Source: Scytalidium lignicola (Eukaryota; Ascomycota; Leotiomycetes). From it: DNA of 64,000 nt. Numbering within the stretch: position 1 is the stretch's first letter; each line of letters starts with the position of its first letter. This document shows, piece by piece, positions 10,071 to 22,240 of this stretch. The translations under genes were made by a program, and so were the position numbers. The stretch lies in NCBI GenBank assembly GCA_002812745.2, contig NCSJ02000074.1, positions 62,001 through 126,000 on the forward strand, read 5' to 3'. Below the pieces are notes generated by a model. It ran no database searches. It saw nothing but the letters and a program-made list of their open reading frames with translations, and had not been told where the DNA came from.

Positions 10071-12882
10071 GGTTCCTATTCCATGTTAAAGGCTGCTTAT
10101 AGTAAGGGTTTGGGTTTGATTCCTGGGTTTGCTTATCGGGCGAGGTTGTCTATTCCCAGCAAGGCTGTAGCTAAGATGGATCTCCTATATAAATCTTTTC
10201 ATTAATGGAGGAATACATTGGTGAAACGAAAAGAAGATCCTGAGGATTTAGTCCGTTTAACTGTCGCCTATCTTTAGCATCCCAACACAGCTGTAAAACC
10301 CAAATATTACGTACCTTTTTAGCATTCTGAGTTCTCTCTTAATACCTGATTATCATTCAGATCACAGTTATTCAGTCTCCCTCGAGGTTCAAGCAGAGTT
10401 GAAGGGTTCATTATATTACGTATTACCAGAGAACTTCGCTTATGAGGGCTAAAGCTATGTCCTTTCCTTCCCTCACACCTCCTATCTCCAATCCTTCATT
10501 TCTAACATGAAACGCTATTTTACTCATTTGGTCTCCAATCGCACGGAGAATTTGGCGTTCTGTCATGACAAGTATGTTTTCAAGCTAACTTCTATTAATC
10601 TGTGGGCTAATTTTCCTGATAATCTCACGGATTTTTGTTTGACCTAAGACCTGCTATTAACACTTCATCTGTCAACACTGTTCATATACCTCTCAAGTCC
10701 AGCGCCTTAGACGAACTCGTCTTGTCTTCTTACCAGTGACAGAAGGGTTTTAGACTGATTTTCAAACCGTCCAGTGGAAGTCGGGATGAGCTTGATGGAG
10801 CTTCAGTGTAGGTGGTTCTTGCATGGTTGAAGAAATTCGGATGCCAAGGATATCGTGATTCGATACTCGGGTGTTATTGTCGCGTTCTTTTGTTATTTTC
10901 ACTTCCTCTTGTCGTTTGACGTTTCGTTGCTATATCATTGGCTCGACTGCTGGCCAGGGGAACCGCTTTTAGTTGAAGCGCGGACACCTTCTGGAACGGC
11001 GACCTCACTTTCTTTAACTCCAAAATTATATCTGCTATTTTCTCAAGTTTTGGTGCAGGTTTTTGAAACAATGAGACCACGAGTAGTTTACAAGGCTGTC
11101 CATGCCAGCCACTCAAAACGGTCATCTTCATCCTCCACCCATGAATGCACGATGTCAACTTGACTAAAAGGCCCAATGAAAGGGTAAGAAGAACCACAGT
11201 TTCAGATGGCCTATAGATGCTTCTGTCACTCCACGATGATCTCACTTTTCCAATTCATTTAGAAATTGACAAGTCATAATTCCATCAGCCTATGCCTGCA
11301 AGCCTCCAACAGGCCAAAATGGATTGAATTCGTTTTGCATGTAGCACTTGCAGAGCAGCGTTTCCAACCCTGCATATTCCAAGGGACCGTTTGACCGACC
11401 ATTGGACGTATGCCGGGCGCTGGGGCTAGATTTCGATAAACAGCAAGGCAAAGGGAAGCCAAAGACAAGGCGACAAGACTAAAGAAGAAGCACCTACCTA
11501 CTTACGCCCGACTTGTATAGAGAGGAAATTTTTAGGTACATTGCATGATGGCAGGTGACCTATTGACCGCTGGCGGCACTGACTTGCAGAAAATCGAGAC
11601 ATAAAGTCTGAGTGCCCACCTCACCCAGACCGACACCACGGTATGTCTAATTGTCTTTGCACATATGCCTCCTCAGAGAGAGAACAAACTGGCTCCTTAT
11701 CGGTTTCTGCCCATTGCAAGCTTTGTGCACTCCATGCCCGGGAATCTTTGGGAAATGGTCGCTAACCCACATGCAGATCGCACGTACGAATGATTCGTCG
11801 GTCTCCGCCCACATCCAACAATGGGGAAAGGCCGTGCGGGTGCGAACCATCAAATCACAGCCCTCGGTTGATCGAGCACTCTCGTCCTAGATTCCGACAG
11901 CAACGGAGCAAGCTGTCCCAGATATAGCCGTCTGCCAGTTCTTGGACTTTTTTAAGCCGCATTCCCTTCCCCCCGGCAAGCATTGAGCGTTTCCTCGTTT
12001 CGCCATTTTCAGGATCGTTTGCCTGGGAGTTGGGGATAGCACATCTTCATGCGACTGCCACTTCGTTNCCCCCCCCGCGAAGCCACCGCGTTCATTGGCC
12101 CCTGTTACAATGAGTAGGTGGCTCTCAGCCTGTTATTCTACTTTTCTTTTATGGCCATTCGACAGTGCCGAAGACTCATTCCATGGATCGAGGCAGTCCT
12201 GACAAATGATTGAGAATCACTATAGTGTACACTATCCCCGTCTCAGAAAGATGCAGCCGCCAACGTGTCTTTCGGGCAGACTGCCTCTACACCCTGCTGT
12301 TTGGGCTGTAGAGGGGTCGGCGCAGACGCAGCTGGTGGCATGATTGAAACTAAGGACCTGTTGTGTTTTAACCATTCAGAATCCAGTGGGTTTAGTGTGT
12401 TGATTGATGGTCTCTCTAGCTAAAGATTACCTTTTCCCGATGTGGATATGCCGCTGGATTGGCATTACCACAGCAAGATCTTCAGCACAAATTACGAGAA
12501 CTACAATCCATCAGGTCGTATACATTATCAAGACACTTTTTACTGTGCATTTATATCTACGTATTTTTCTTCGCATCTATGGTTTGCAAGTAGGTTGGTG
12601 ACGTTTGGGCACTATCCTCTCCAAAGATGTTTGAGCGCAAAGGGTGCATACTGGGCCCGCCTGCAGGACCCGGCCAGGATCTTGATTCGCACAACTGATC
12701 ACGACCTGAAGGCGTCACGAGGACTTGGTGTAGGTATTCGAATGTGTTGTTTGATAATGATTGCAGTTGATGGGTATAGTATGATATCTCTTTCGTTTCC
12801 ACCTCATTTTCCTTCGTCACAGTACCTTACCTCAGAAGAAAGCAAATGTGTGCAACAGCGCATTTAGCGCCTCGACTCAAAG
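10071..12882. other. Gene-sparse region with no confident gene
   Basis: 2.8 kb holding the RRM-gene 3' UTR and sequence I cannot assign. Includes an undetermined base at 12067 before a C run. A 141-codon ORF at 12442..12867 (starting MDMPLDWHYHSK) is the only longer candidate. It has no recognised domain and no clear upstream exon, so it is not called as a gene. Confidence 0.5.
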
Positions 12883-13844
12883 ATGAGTTCAAGTAATCAA
12901 AAAGTAGGTATTTGATCGCCATGGCATGTGGAACTTGCTTAACAACGCTAGTCTCGTCAACCATCGCATCGCAGAACCTCATCCAGCAAATCTGCTCGAT
13001 CGTCTGCTTCATCAACTAGCTTTTTATTTACAGTTAACGAGCTAGTCACTAATGATGACCCTGAGGTTCCCGGCAGTGTTCAACAAAATCTTGACGACTA
13101 TGGACGCTGGAGACCCCCGCAGGTTGTTCAGGGCTTCCATCCCCAGATTCCCGGTCATGTCTACCGCTGGCGTAATGGTGATATCAGTTTGGCGAATTCC
13201 TATCAGTGGGTTACTTATTCGGCAGGTGACCCCCCGTATGCAAACGGTGGTATATTCAGAGCCCAGGGTCAGCAGCCCGAATACTACAGAGCTGTAACCA
13301 TGTTCTATTGCAACCAGTTTGATCATTTTTTTGCTACACCAGGAGACGCCACGGTACGTGACAGAGAAAGTTCAACTGAGAACGACTGGCATCCAATCGT
13401 ATTCGATAATACCCAGCAGAATATCTCCTACGTAGACCTTGGAGGTGGAGATGATCATCTTTCAGTCAGAAGAGCAAACTGGATTGATGAGGTTGTACCA
13501 AAGGCTTATCGTTGCGTAGAGGATAATGCGCCTGAGGGTGGTGGTCTTGCTGGCCGCTTGCCTCTGCTAGTCGCGTTGGTAGCTTTCTCATGCAGAGGTG
13601 CCAATGCATTACGCCAGGTCTTAATTGAGGACCGCGCTTGGAGGCAATATAGATGGCATCGACATCGGCGGCCGACTGGTAGTAAGTTAAACCAACATAG
13701 AATTTCCAAGGTAAAGCTAAATAGTGGTTTACAGGACAGCATAAGCGTGGCATGGTTGTTACTGTGTTCCTTGATCCCGATAACGAAGCCTCAACACGCC
13801 AGACATTGTACGAGTTGGAGTATGGAGAGCCTCTTATCCAGTAA
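12883..13844 (+). CDS. Unrecognised protein, three-exon model
   Basis: I do not recognise this family. Exons 12883..12903, 12952..13681 and 13735..13844 give about 286 aa. Support for a real gene: a continuous frame of over 240 codons in exon 2; a 48-nt intron 1 (gtaggt donor, cttaac branch-like, gctag acceptor) joining MSSSNQK in frame; and a 53-nt intron 2 (perfect gtaagt donor, gctaaat branch, ttacag acceptor) that joins in phase to a terminal exon containing KRGMVVTVFLDPDNEA. A second donor 3 nt upstream (gtagta) would remove one codon. The N-terminus is Ser/Arg-rich, with no signal peptide. The body has aromatic-rich stretches (GHVYRWRNGD, YQWVTYSAGD, EYYRAVTMFY) and a hydrophobic patch LPLLVALVAF. 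Cellular role unknown. Confidence 0.6.
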
Positions 13845-14587
13845 ACCGACTAGCCGTTACGAGGCAAAAGGATATCCGCATCAGATCTTCGGTGTAGCAG
13901 CGGCCAGCAATTATACGTTATATGGCATATACAGGGTGGAGTAGTCGTCTAACATACGACGCTTCATTCTCTACTTGCCTCTTCGCTTTCGTTTTGTTTC
14001 TGCGCTTAGACATATTGTCTTGGAGCGGCTAAGAAAGCATTATGTTGTCTTTACATATGTGGCAGAGAGCAGGATCGAAAACAGGTTGATTTGTAGGCTC
14101 TTGAGATTCCTGTTTCTGGCGAGCAACGACTTTGGATACTGAGGTATTATCAGAGTTGGGAAGAACATAAACTTGCACTGCCGTTCCTTCAAAGGCAACA
14201 TCTATATGTAGAGATTTTGNTTTTTTTCTTTTTCTTTTCGATATGTGTTATGATTGAAATTACTGGAATTTCCGTGAACTTCCTATTTTACGTTGTATTG
14301 CATGTGCGTTTATGTACTTGGAAATTGAAAACGCAGTTTATACCCAGAACAACAAAATTTCAGCTCATCGTTCTCGCAAGTTTTGCGAGAGGTCCTTCCT
14401 TAATTTTCTAAGATAACCTCCAAACCCCCTATACTGCTTGCGCCCAACGAATGCTTTATGGACACTGTTTTCATTATTACCTCTTTGTAACTACTAATAC
14501 TCATCATGTCGTGCGCTTCGGTTCATGTCCTTGAGATCCTGGCTCTCCATACTTTGCAAAACCCCATGCCTATACATTCAATATTCC
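13845..14587. other. Convergent 3' intergenic region
   Basis: 743 bp between the orphan gene and the AP-1 mu stop, with an undetermined base at 14220 before a T run. No exon recognised. Confidence 0.55.
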
Positions 14588-16206
14588 TCAGCTCACGTCT
14601 GGAAGACGGACTGCAATGTCCCCTGATTGTGTGATGTAGCGCACCCAAGGCAAGGATGGGTATTGTAACTATTTTGCAGTGTATAGTTAGTTAACTTTCT
14701 AGTATATGATTTTAATCCCCGACGAATGCTGTACGAGGGAATATATGCTCTCTTGGATTGTTGGGTAACATCCGAGAATTGAATGTGTCCTTCAACCGAC
14801 TAGAGCAATGCCAAATGACAGTAAAATTCACATACCTTTGGCTCAATAATCTTAAGATATCGAACTTGGATTCCACTCGTGGTGAAGTATGGAATCTCAA
14901 ACTTCACACTAATAGGTCTCTTCGCGCCTTTGTTACCTCCAACGCCACCCATACTGCCACCAAAGCCACCCGTCATGCCACCTCCATGTTCATCATCGCC
15001 TTTGACACTAGGTAGGCCAAGCTCAGCGCGCATCAGGAATTCCTTGTTTCCACCAAATTGTTTTATTTTCCAGACAATAGCACTCTTCTCAGGTGCATAA
15101 TGCACACTTCCGATATTAGTACGGAACCTAGGTGAATCCGCATCGTCTGGAACAGGTACAATGATCTCAACATTGTTTGCTGTGCTGCGACGCTTGAATT
15201 GCGCTTTTGCCTTCAGCATATACTCGATTCTACTTCCAGAGTGTGATTCCACTATACATTCTACCCAGATCAAGGGTTTCACCTGTGTGTTAAGTCGGTA
15301 AGACATAAGTTCAAACTCTCCATCAGGAGGAATGAAGGAGATGGTTCGGTCGTTTTCAAATCGTGACAGACGCACACACTGGTGGAATTTCACATCTTCC
15401 ATCTCAATTGCTTTCCCTCTTGTTGCCCTACCAGTTGTCTCAAACATAACCTTATCGTTTAACCCTAGTCGTAACTCCGGCATACCTGAGAGGTAGCATT
15501 TCATCTTTATGGCGCCTAAGATCTCGGAACGTAATACATTTCCGTTTGAGGAGACGAGCAGGTTCAGAGACTCCACTACATCTAGGAATACCTCGTTCTT
15601 GCGGTATCTGATTCCTTCTGATCGCCACGATACAGCGTTGGTGACAGCTATCGGTGGCCGAGCTTGGATTTCCAATTTGTGTGATTCCTGAGTGATGTAT
15701 TCTTGTAGGATCTTCGATTCGGTAGTCTGCGGATATCCAAAGTCCATCATTTCGTCTAAGAGTTCATAGATGATGACGAAATTGTCTCGTATTGATTCTT
15801 CTTCCAATTCTTTGAAGTACTCGGTGAAGACTTCAACGATTTTATGTAAGAATAGAAGGATTTCGGCGGCATTAGTGTTGCGTTTGGTAAGAGCTAAGAG
15901 GTAAAGGTTGTTGTGTCTAATATATAGATACTGATAATATGTTAGAAATAGTCTTTTCTAACGGTGGTGTATATGGCCTACGTTGATTCCTTCATCTGAA
16001 AAACAAGGGGGGACGGCGGAACTCTCTTCTTCGGCCTCACTAAGTAATATTGGGAACTTCTCGACCGCAGACATCGGGATATCACCCCGGTAGTTACGGG
16101 CAAGTAATGTCTGCCACATATGCGATCAGCAATGTAGATGAATATAGAGGCGGTCATCTAACTGTACCTTGCCCTTAAGGTCGAGGAAGAAGACAGCGGA
16201 CGCCAT
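14588..16206 (-). CDS. APM1: AP-1 clathrin adaptor complex mu subunit, four exons
   Basis: Medium chain of the AP-1 adaptor, which sorts cargo between trans-Golgi and endosomes and binds tyrosine-based signals. Exons 16168..16206, 15982..16110, 14836..15930 and 14588..14668 give 447 aa. It begins MASAVFFLDLKGK and continues with a longin-type N domain (YRGDIPMSAVEKFP, YLYIRHNNLYLLALT). The linker is YPQTTESKILQEYITQ. The C-terminal mu-homology domain starts near WRSEGIRYRKNEVFLDVVE and ends YPSLPWVRYITQSGDI. Introns are 57, 51 and 167 nt, all phase 0. A Gly-rich loop (GGGMTGGFGG) sits in the mu-homology domain. Shares a 1.2-kb upstream region with the Opi1 gene. Confidence 0.97.
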
Positions 16207-17416
16207 TGTGATGTCTGTTTGAATCGCTTTCGGTCGTCTATAAAAAAGAAAGCGCCTTCAGGCGAATCGAGTTATATCAATCAAATGCACCCATTCAAAA
16301 ATGACGGAAGTACGAAGTACTCTAAGAGGGAAAGAAGTTGCCTTCCACCCCACGACGAGTAAGCTTAATTAACTATATCGGTGGCCTCGCCGTCGCTTCA
16401 GGAAGTTGTTGCCTTAGGAAGACATATCTTAAATTAGACTAGCGTCATTTAGTGACATATCAGAAAAGTTTCGGCACGCAAGCCTTCCTCTTTCTTCTTC
16501 ACGCGCCCTTTTAGACAGTGCAACTCAATCATATAAGTACGACCGACCTGGCATTCTGTCAGTATCTACTGTGCTTCCTATTGATGTAGTAAGCGATTTC
16601 GAGGCGCGGAGATGAATCTCATCGGTTCCATAAGAGCTGGCCGAGCATTGCTTTCAATAGTAACAGGTTGCTTGGGCGGCGTCAGAGGAACCAAACAAAT
16701 ACATCCAACAACTGGCGCAGTTATTCTGACATTTGACGAGTGATGTTCTAAGCATTACCCTCTGTGTTTTTACAGCTACCAGCTTGCCCAGTTAATGAAT
16801 CACCTTCCAACTTCCTGAGCCTCAGTTTCCAGCGATTTGACCCATTTGATTTTTTAAATTTTCAATAGCTCCTCACGTGACCAGAAAATTGCATGTGATA
16901 AAAGAGCAATGGATATCCAAATTCAGCCTAGCGCTGTGTGATTGCAGATGGGGCAACTCCACCTCACTCGACTGTGGGTGATGCATGTGACATATTCCGT
17001 GAGAATGTGGACGCTCTGCGCCGTTCTCTTGTGATGCTTTGTAAGAGCTACGTAAATCCCTTCTTTCTCGATGAACAACACATCTCTTTCTTCCTTCCTC
17101 CTACCATCAAAAGACATCGCATTTGAAAGGTTTCGGCCAAGCAAATGAAGTGACTGGGCTCCCCGCATACAATATCCCGAGCTCGGTACGTCAACGCCCC
17201 TTCGAGGACCCTCACTTTTCACAAGCCAAAAGTGGCTCGTGTATCGCCGAGCATTATCAATCGCGACATAAGGCTTTGATTGGGAGCTTGAAGGAACAAC
17301 TCATACTCGAGGCTTCCTTACTTGAACCAATCTCCAATTTTATTACTTTTGTAATCGCAATCTATCTCAGCCCAGCGCTTTTCGACATCTCTGAGGCCTC
17401 AATAACTCGAGCGCAG
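16207..17416. promoter_or_regulatory. Bidirectional upstream region AP-1 mu / Opi1-domain gene
   Basis: 1210 bp. On the Opi1 side it carries a palindromic TCACGTGA (16873..16880) and two CATGTGA-type sites (16892..16900 and 16984..16993). The second, CATGTGACAT, differs by one base from the yeast inositol/choline element CATGTGAAAT. A 43-codon ORF starting MNLIGSIRAGRALLS (16612 on) lies about 0.8 kb upstream of the Opi1 start; it is unassigned and could be a leader ORF. Start and end of the transcripts cannot be read from sequence. Confidence 0.5.
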
Positions 17417-19121
17417 ATGGAACAGCAACAGGATCACATGCATCGAGACCCTCCCTCCTATGAGCAATCGCATGGTTCGCATACGATAAACTTGCCTCCA
17501 GTGCCAACTACAAATCTCCCGCCCCCATTATATCCTGAGCGCACGCTGCCGCCACTGCCTGTGTCACCACCGGCTCATCCATCCGTTGAACATTCATGGC
17601 CCTCATCAAATCCTCTAACAGCATATTACCAAGCTGGGCCCTCGAAGCTGTCTCCGTTGTCAAAACCCGCCGGAGTCGACTCACCACCAAACAGCATGGA
17701 TATTGATACTCCTGATAGTCATGGTAGACGTGCTGGTAGTGTTCTTTCGATAGATGACCCAGATGTACGAATGGCAGCAGAAGCACTAGGAGACCTCAGA
17801 GCTGGTAAGCTTTAACAGAATATAATTCCTAGCGCATATACTTACCTTTCCGCACCTAGACTTTGTTCATTCCCCCCCACAGAAGCATAGTGCTTCGCCT
17901 TCCTCGTCGTCACAGCGCTATGAGTTAAGAGGACGAGAACCAGAACCTCTTCTGTCTCTTCTCACAACATCCCATCCACTGATTGGAACCGCAATTGGGG
18001 GGTCTTTATCTGCATACTCAGCGTCAAAGAATTTTAGTCCACGTTTTAAGACAGGTGCTGAATATGTAGAGAAACAATTTACCCCGGTATTAAATACTGT
18101 AGGATCGGTTGGTCGGCTTACTGGCGTCGAAGGGGGGGTGAGGTGGTTTTTAGGAGGTCGTCGACCAAGTCATCATCCACCAGCAGATCTCGAGAATGGC
18201 GATAGTTCTAACAAGCGCCGAAAAGTTGAAGGCCGTGAAGGTGATCATGACAAAGACATATCCCGTGATCACAGTCATGTTCATCATCAAGAGCTGCAAC
18301 ACCGAGATCGGAGGCACAGCCAAAGTTCAACTGCCGAGAGCTTACCAGCTTATGATGAGAATCGAAGCCCTAGTTACGAAGCTTCACAGAAAGCACTGGT
18401 TACAACTCAATCAGACCAGGTCACCAATCAAGGGAGCACCTGGCCATCGCGACTGATCATGTCTACAAGTGGGCTGAGCATAGCAATGAGTGAGGAGAGC
18501 TTAAGGAGCTTAAAATATTGTTTGAGTTGGTTAAGATGGGCCAATGAGCACATTGGGAAAATAATTGTTACTCTAAAATCAGTATTGGAACGGTATGAAA
18601 GTAGCGCAAGCCGTGGTGAAATTACGAATGGAGAGCAGGGTAATGAAGGTCCACAGGGACTGTTGGTGGTGAGAGAAGAAGAGAGATCAGAACTAAATGC
18701 ACGAGTTGCGGAGCTCAAAGCTGACGTCCTCAAAACATTGAAAGATGCAATCGACATTGTCTCAAGATACGCAGGAGGGGCCTTGCCTGAAAATGCTAGG
18801 ACTTTGGTGCGAAGACACTTGACATCGTTGCCTCAGCGATTCAGAATTGCAAGCATGGTTTCGGGCGCTGGTAAAGGGAATGGTCAACAAGATGTCACAG
18901 AGAGTGCTAATAGGGTAATGGTTCTTGCCAAAGAAGGCTTGGACATGATGTCTCAAGTTTCTGGAGTACTAGATGGTACTATTGTTAGCGCAGAGGAGTG
19001 GTGCGAACGATTAGGACGGAAAAAGAGAGAAGAAAGAGAGGCTGAACGAGAGAAGCCACTCGTGTCGCCACCTGCGAATAATGGGAATGGCGAAACAGAT
19101 TCAGATACCAAAATGGCTTGA
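17417..19121 (+). CDS. OPI1: Opi1-domain transcriptional regulator, two exons
   Basis: Opi1 family regulator; in yeast Opi1 represses phospholipid (inositol/choline) genes and senses phosphatidic acid at the ER. Exons 17417..17804 and 17860..19121 give 549 aa; the 55-nt intron joins LRAG to DFVHSPP in phase. The N-terminus (MEQQQDHMHRDPPSYEQS) is Pro-rich. The conserved Opi1 core begins at DDPDVRMAAEALGDLRAG (about 113-130), followed by LLSLLTTSHPLIGTAIGGSL and YVEKQFTPVLNTVGSVGRLTG. A basic cluster NKRRKVE near residue 247 may be a nuclear signal or lipid-binding region. The C-terminal helical part (MSEESLRSLKYCLSWLRWANEHI to the EREKPL end) matches fungal Opi1. I see no clear FFAT motif. 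The frame is open upstream to 17123 but that part lacks similarity, so 17417 is chosen. Confidence 0.92.
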
Positions 19122-19729
19122 GTCACTCATTCGAGGAACCAATTTTCATTGCTCGGATGTTATTATTATTGGAGTATATGGAGTTCTGTGGAAGGATAAA
19201 TTAAGGGATCTAAGTGAAAAGGAATAGTGTTGGGGCTTTGTTATATACCACCGTATTGTTTGGATTTTATTAAAAATGATCTACTTCTGTTTATCACGTC
19301 AACGACCATTGGACAAGCAGTAAGTGAAAGGCAAGTTTCCCAAACAAAACTTTGTTTCGGTGTACTTCATTTCGACCAAGAACCCTCATTTTCTGTATAG
19401 CATGATGTGCTTGATAGCTTTAGTCGTCTACTTACCCCGTTTCAGTAACTGTTGAAGCTGCACAAATTCCATTTATAAGGATATAGAGAGAATCCACATC
19501 GGGCTTCGAACATAGGTTGTCGGTATCTATGCACTCTATCTATGACGTTGCAAGTCCTGCCTGTCGTTTTCTTTTATTTCTTTATATTTCTGTACAACGT
19601 CTACAGTCTAGAAGCACTACTCAGACATGGGATTCGAATATCTAAAAGGGAATATAAAAAGCATGTGGCCATCCAGAATAACCACCATGCAAATTCTAAG
19701 AGGATTCAAGAGAGAATACAGTCCTTAGA
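19122..19729. other. Intergenic region
   Basis: 608 bp between two co-oriented genes. A weak ORF (19542 on) overlaps the next gene in another frame and is judged a shadow. Confidence 0.5.
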
Positions 19730-21145
19730 ATGCGTCACGGAACCTATAGGCAACGGGCTGAGGGCCAGACAGAGCAGGACAGTAACATGCGAGCTCTAGA
19801 CTCCCAACTTCATCATTTGTTATATTTTATCCTTCCTGTACTCTTTCTAGTTGGTTTTCTTATATACTTCATCCTTGTGGCTACCTTGACATCGATCGAG
19901 AAGAGATATTGGCTAGGTGCGCTAGCTTACTTTTTGCCAATTATTACTATGTGGATTATTGTGCGTGTTGTTATTTGGTATAGACTGAAAGGAGAGCAAA
20001 CCATTTGCAATGCAGATTCAAAATGTGAAGGAAATATCTGGAAGAAGTGGCGGGCGTGGTTGATCAGTTATGAAAGGGCTTCTCTTAAGTTTGCACACTT
20101 CAAGACTATGCAACCTTATGATGAATTTGAACTATGTGAGGTCCCAGTGACCGAGGGAAGGATATTCAGACCAGTTGGCGGCGCGCGTTTATTGAGAGAC
20201 AAGCAAGGGAATATCTATATTGGCATCCCTGCCCTGGTCCAACGCACGCCTATGGAGGAAGGAACTAGTTCCTCAGCCCAAACGATATATACGGATGAGT
20301 ACCCACCACTGAGAGTTATCTCGTTTCCAGAAAATGCCTTTAGGCCCCAGAGAGCAATGAACGAGCCTGATCATGAGGTAGAATCAGGGCCAGTCGACTC
20401 CAGGGATGATACTTCAACTATGCAACAACCGTCGATAGCTCAAGATTCCCGCCCTTTTCTACCAGGAACAAGAGTTCTTATTACTCCCCATCCTGATAAT
20501 CCTAGGAATTTACCTATAGTGACGGTATCACCACCTAAGCCATTCCTCATATCGAATTCAAACTCTACTACAGAGAATTCTGCCACTTCTAAGGAGCACA
20601 GGAGAGTCCAACAAGCACAGCAAGGAGGAACACATCCACCGAACTGTTCTCCTAACCGCAAGAATCTAAGTCCAGGAGGGTTCCTCACTGTTCCACCCCG
20701 CAATCCCAAACGCTCAGGCTGGCGGCCTTTAACAAACACACAAAAAGGCACTGCTATAAAGAGCGACTCTGCAGCATTCAACACCAATTCTTCGTCTTCA
20801 AACCAATCGCCAAAGAAAGAAACACCATCCACTGTCCCGCAAACGACCGCAGCTTACCATGATTCACGGAATATAACCAACGTGCGTAGTGATGCCCAGA
20901 ATAATGCACAGCAGGACACTCGTCATTATCATCGTCATAATAATAATAATTCAGAGGCAACAACATCACAACGCCACTTCATCTCTCGAAAACCACTTGA
21001 TAACGCACAAGCTCAGGGGGAATCCTTATCCCAAAACAACAATGACAATGGCAATAACAGGTCACCGTCCGAGCAGAGGATCCATAGACATGAAGATCCA
21101 TGGGTGATCCAGGGAACTTTTGATGGGCATCGAATTGGATATTGA
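19730..21145 (+). CDS. Two-TM protein with long disordered C-terminal tail
   Basis: Unrecognised single-exon protein of up to 471 aa. Two transmembrane segments lie near residues 30-53 (LLYFILPVLFLVGFLIYFIL) and 62-83 (LGALAYFLPIITMWIIVRVV), joined by a short charged loop. Both termini are then probably on one side, most likely cytosolic. Residues 95-190 hold an ordered-looking region (YERASLKFAHFKTMQPYDEFE). From about 200 to the end the chain is Ser/Asn/Gln/Pro-rich and disordered. An in-frame ATG at 19787 would shorten the N-terminus by 19 residues and sits just before TM1; both ATGs have A at -3, so the start is undecided. Function unknown. Confidence 0.7.
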   Translation: MRHGTYRQRAEGQTEQDSNMRALDSQLHHLLYFILPVLFLVGFLIYFILVATLTSIEKRYWLGALAYFLPIITMWIIVRVVIWYRLKGEQTICNADSKCEGNIWKKWRAWLISYERASLKFAHFKTMQPYDEFELCEVPVTEGRIFRPVGGARLLRDKQGNIYIGIPALVQRTPMEEGTSSSAQTIYTDEYPPLRVISFPENAFRPQRAMNEPDHEVESGPVDSRDDTSTMQQPSIAQDSRPFLPGTRVLITPHPDNPRNLPIVTVSPPKPFLISNSNSTTENSATSKEHRRVQQAQQGGTHPPNCSPNRKNLSPGGFLTVPPRNPKRSGWRPLTNTQKGTAIKSDSAAFNTNSSSSNQSPKKETPSTVPQTTAAYHDSRNITNVRSDAQNNAQQDTRHYHRHNNNNSEATTSQRHFISRKPLDNAQAQGESLSQNNNDNGNNRSPSEQRIHRHEDPWVIQGTFDGHRIGY

Positions 21146-22240
21146 AGAAGATTTCATGAGGAAAGAGAGATTGTGTGAGAAATGATGAGGGAAGGGATTT
21201 CATGAGACCATCAGTCTTTTTTTTAATGGATATTGTTTTTGTTTCTATAGGATAGGGAGGGTGTGAAACAAATAAAAGATGTGTATTTGGTAGTTATGGA
21301 GGTATTGTTCAACGGAGTTATATACTGTACTGTACATATTGCTTTTAGTAGAGTCTTGGTATTGTTACGCGTATTTAAATTTGTTGTATTTTGGTGATAG
21401 ATTCTGNTTTTTGCTTTTATATAATCGGAATGCGTTGGAAACTATATACTTGTGTGGTGCAATTTATATGGTACTAGAGATAAGCTTTATATTATATATC
21501 TATCACATTATCAATATGCCTTGATGATTTGATTATTTGGGAGTTGGTTATAGCTGGACCAATTTGCATCAAGTATACATACATACATATACGTGTATAC
21601 AAGTATTTAAATATATTTTTACACCAAACTCACATTAAGATCCCGGAAAATCTGATTGTACAAGTTATCTATTCATTCTATCGTCTGGTTCAAAAATATT
21701 CGATATCTACTCCTTCAACCTGGTTTATCCCTTTCTTAAAATATCCCTTCCTTTCTTCTTCTTCTCCCTCCTTTTCTTTACCTCACCAGTACCACAATAC
21801 ACATCTCTCACTTCTCAACATCTTGGCTGAAGTAACATACGTATAGTGATGTTATATAACCCACCGGTTGAATAAGAAAAGCCAGCTAAGACTTAAAAAT
21901 AACATAATGAGTGAGTAGATCAGGCGAGGAATAGTCCCGGGTACATAGGAGGATATATCAAAATGTGGGCAAAGATGAATTTTCGGTAATAGCCAACACC
22001 ATCCAATATATGCATGAAACCAAGGCATTTATAAGTTAGGAGTAGTTCTCAACCAACACGTTTAAATCAAGAGACATCAAAATCGAAAAAAAGAGGGTCA
22101 ATAAATAACATGGAACAATTATTATATATATGTATTTTTTTTTCTCCTTATTTCTCTCTTATGAATATATGCTCTGTAAATGCTTTACATCTAAGCAAAA
22201 AAATAGCAAAAAGAGATGTCGGAATTCTATAGACGTTTTC
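21146..22240. other. Convergent 3' intergenic region
   Basis: 1.1 kb, AT-rich, with an undetermined base at 21407 and a TACTGTACTGTAC stretch at 21323..21335. No gene supported. Confidence 0.55.

Noticed and set aside
10855..11245. Overlapping 102- and 123-codon ORFs on both strands
   Set aside because: No motif, no splice-supported extension, and each is the shadow of the other.
17123..17416. In-frame N-terminal extension of the Opi1 gene
   Set aside because: Frame is open, but the sequence lacks family similarity and the conserved Pro-rich start begins at 17417; treated as leader.
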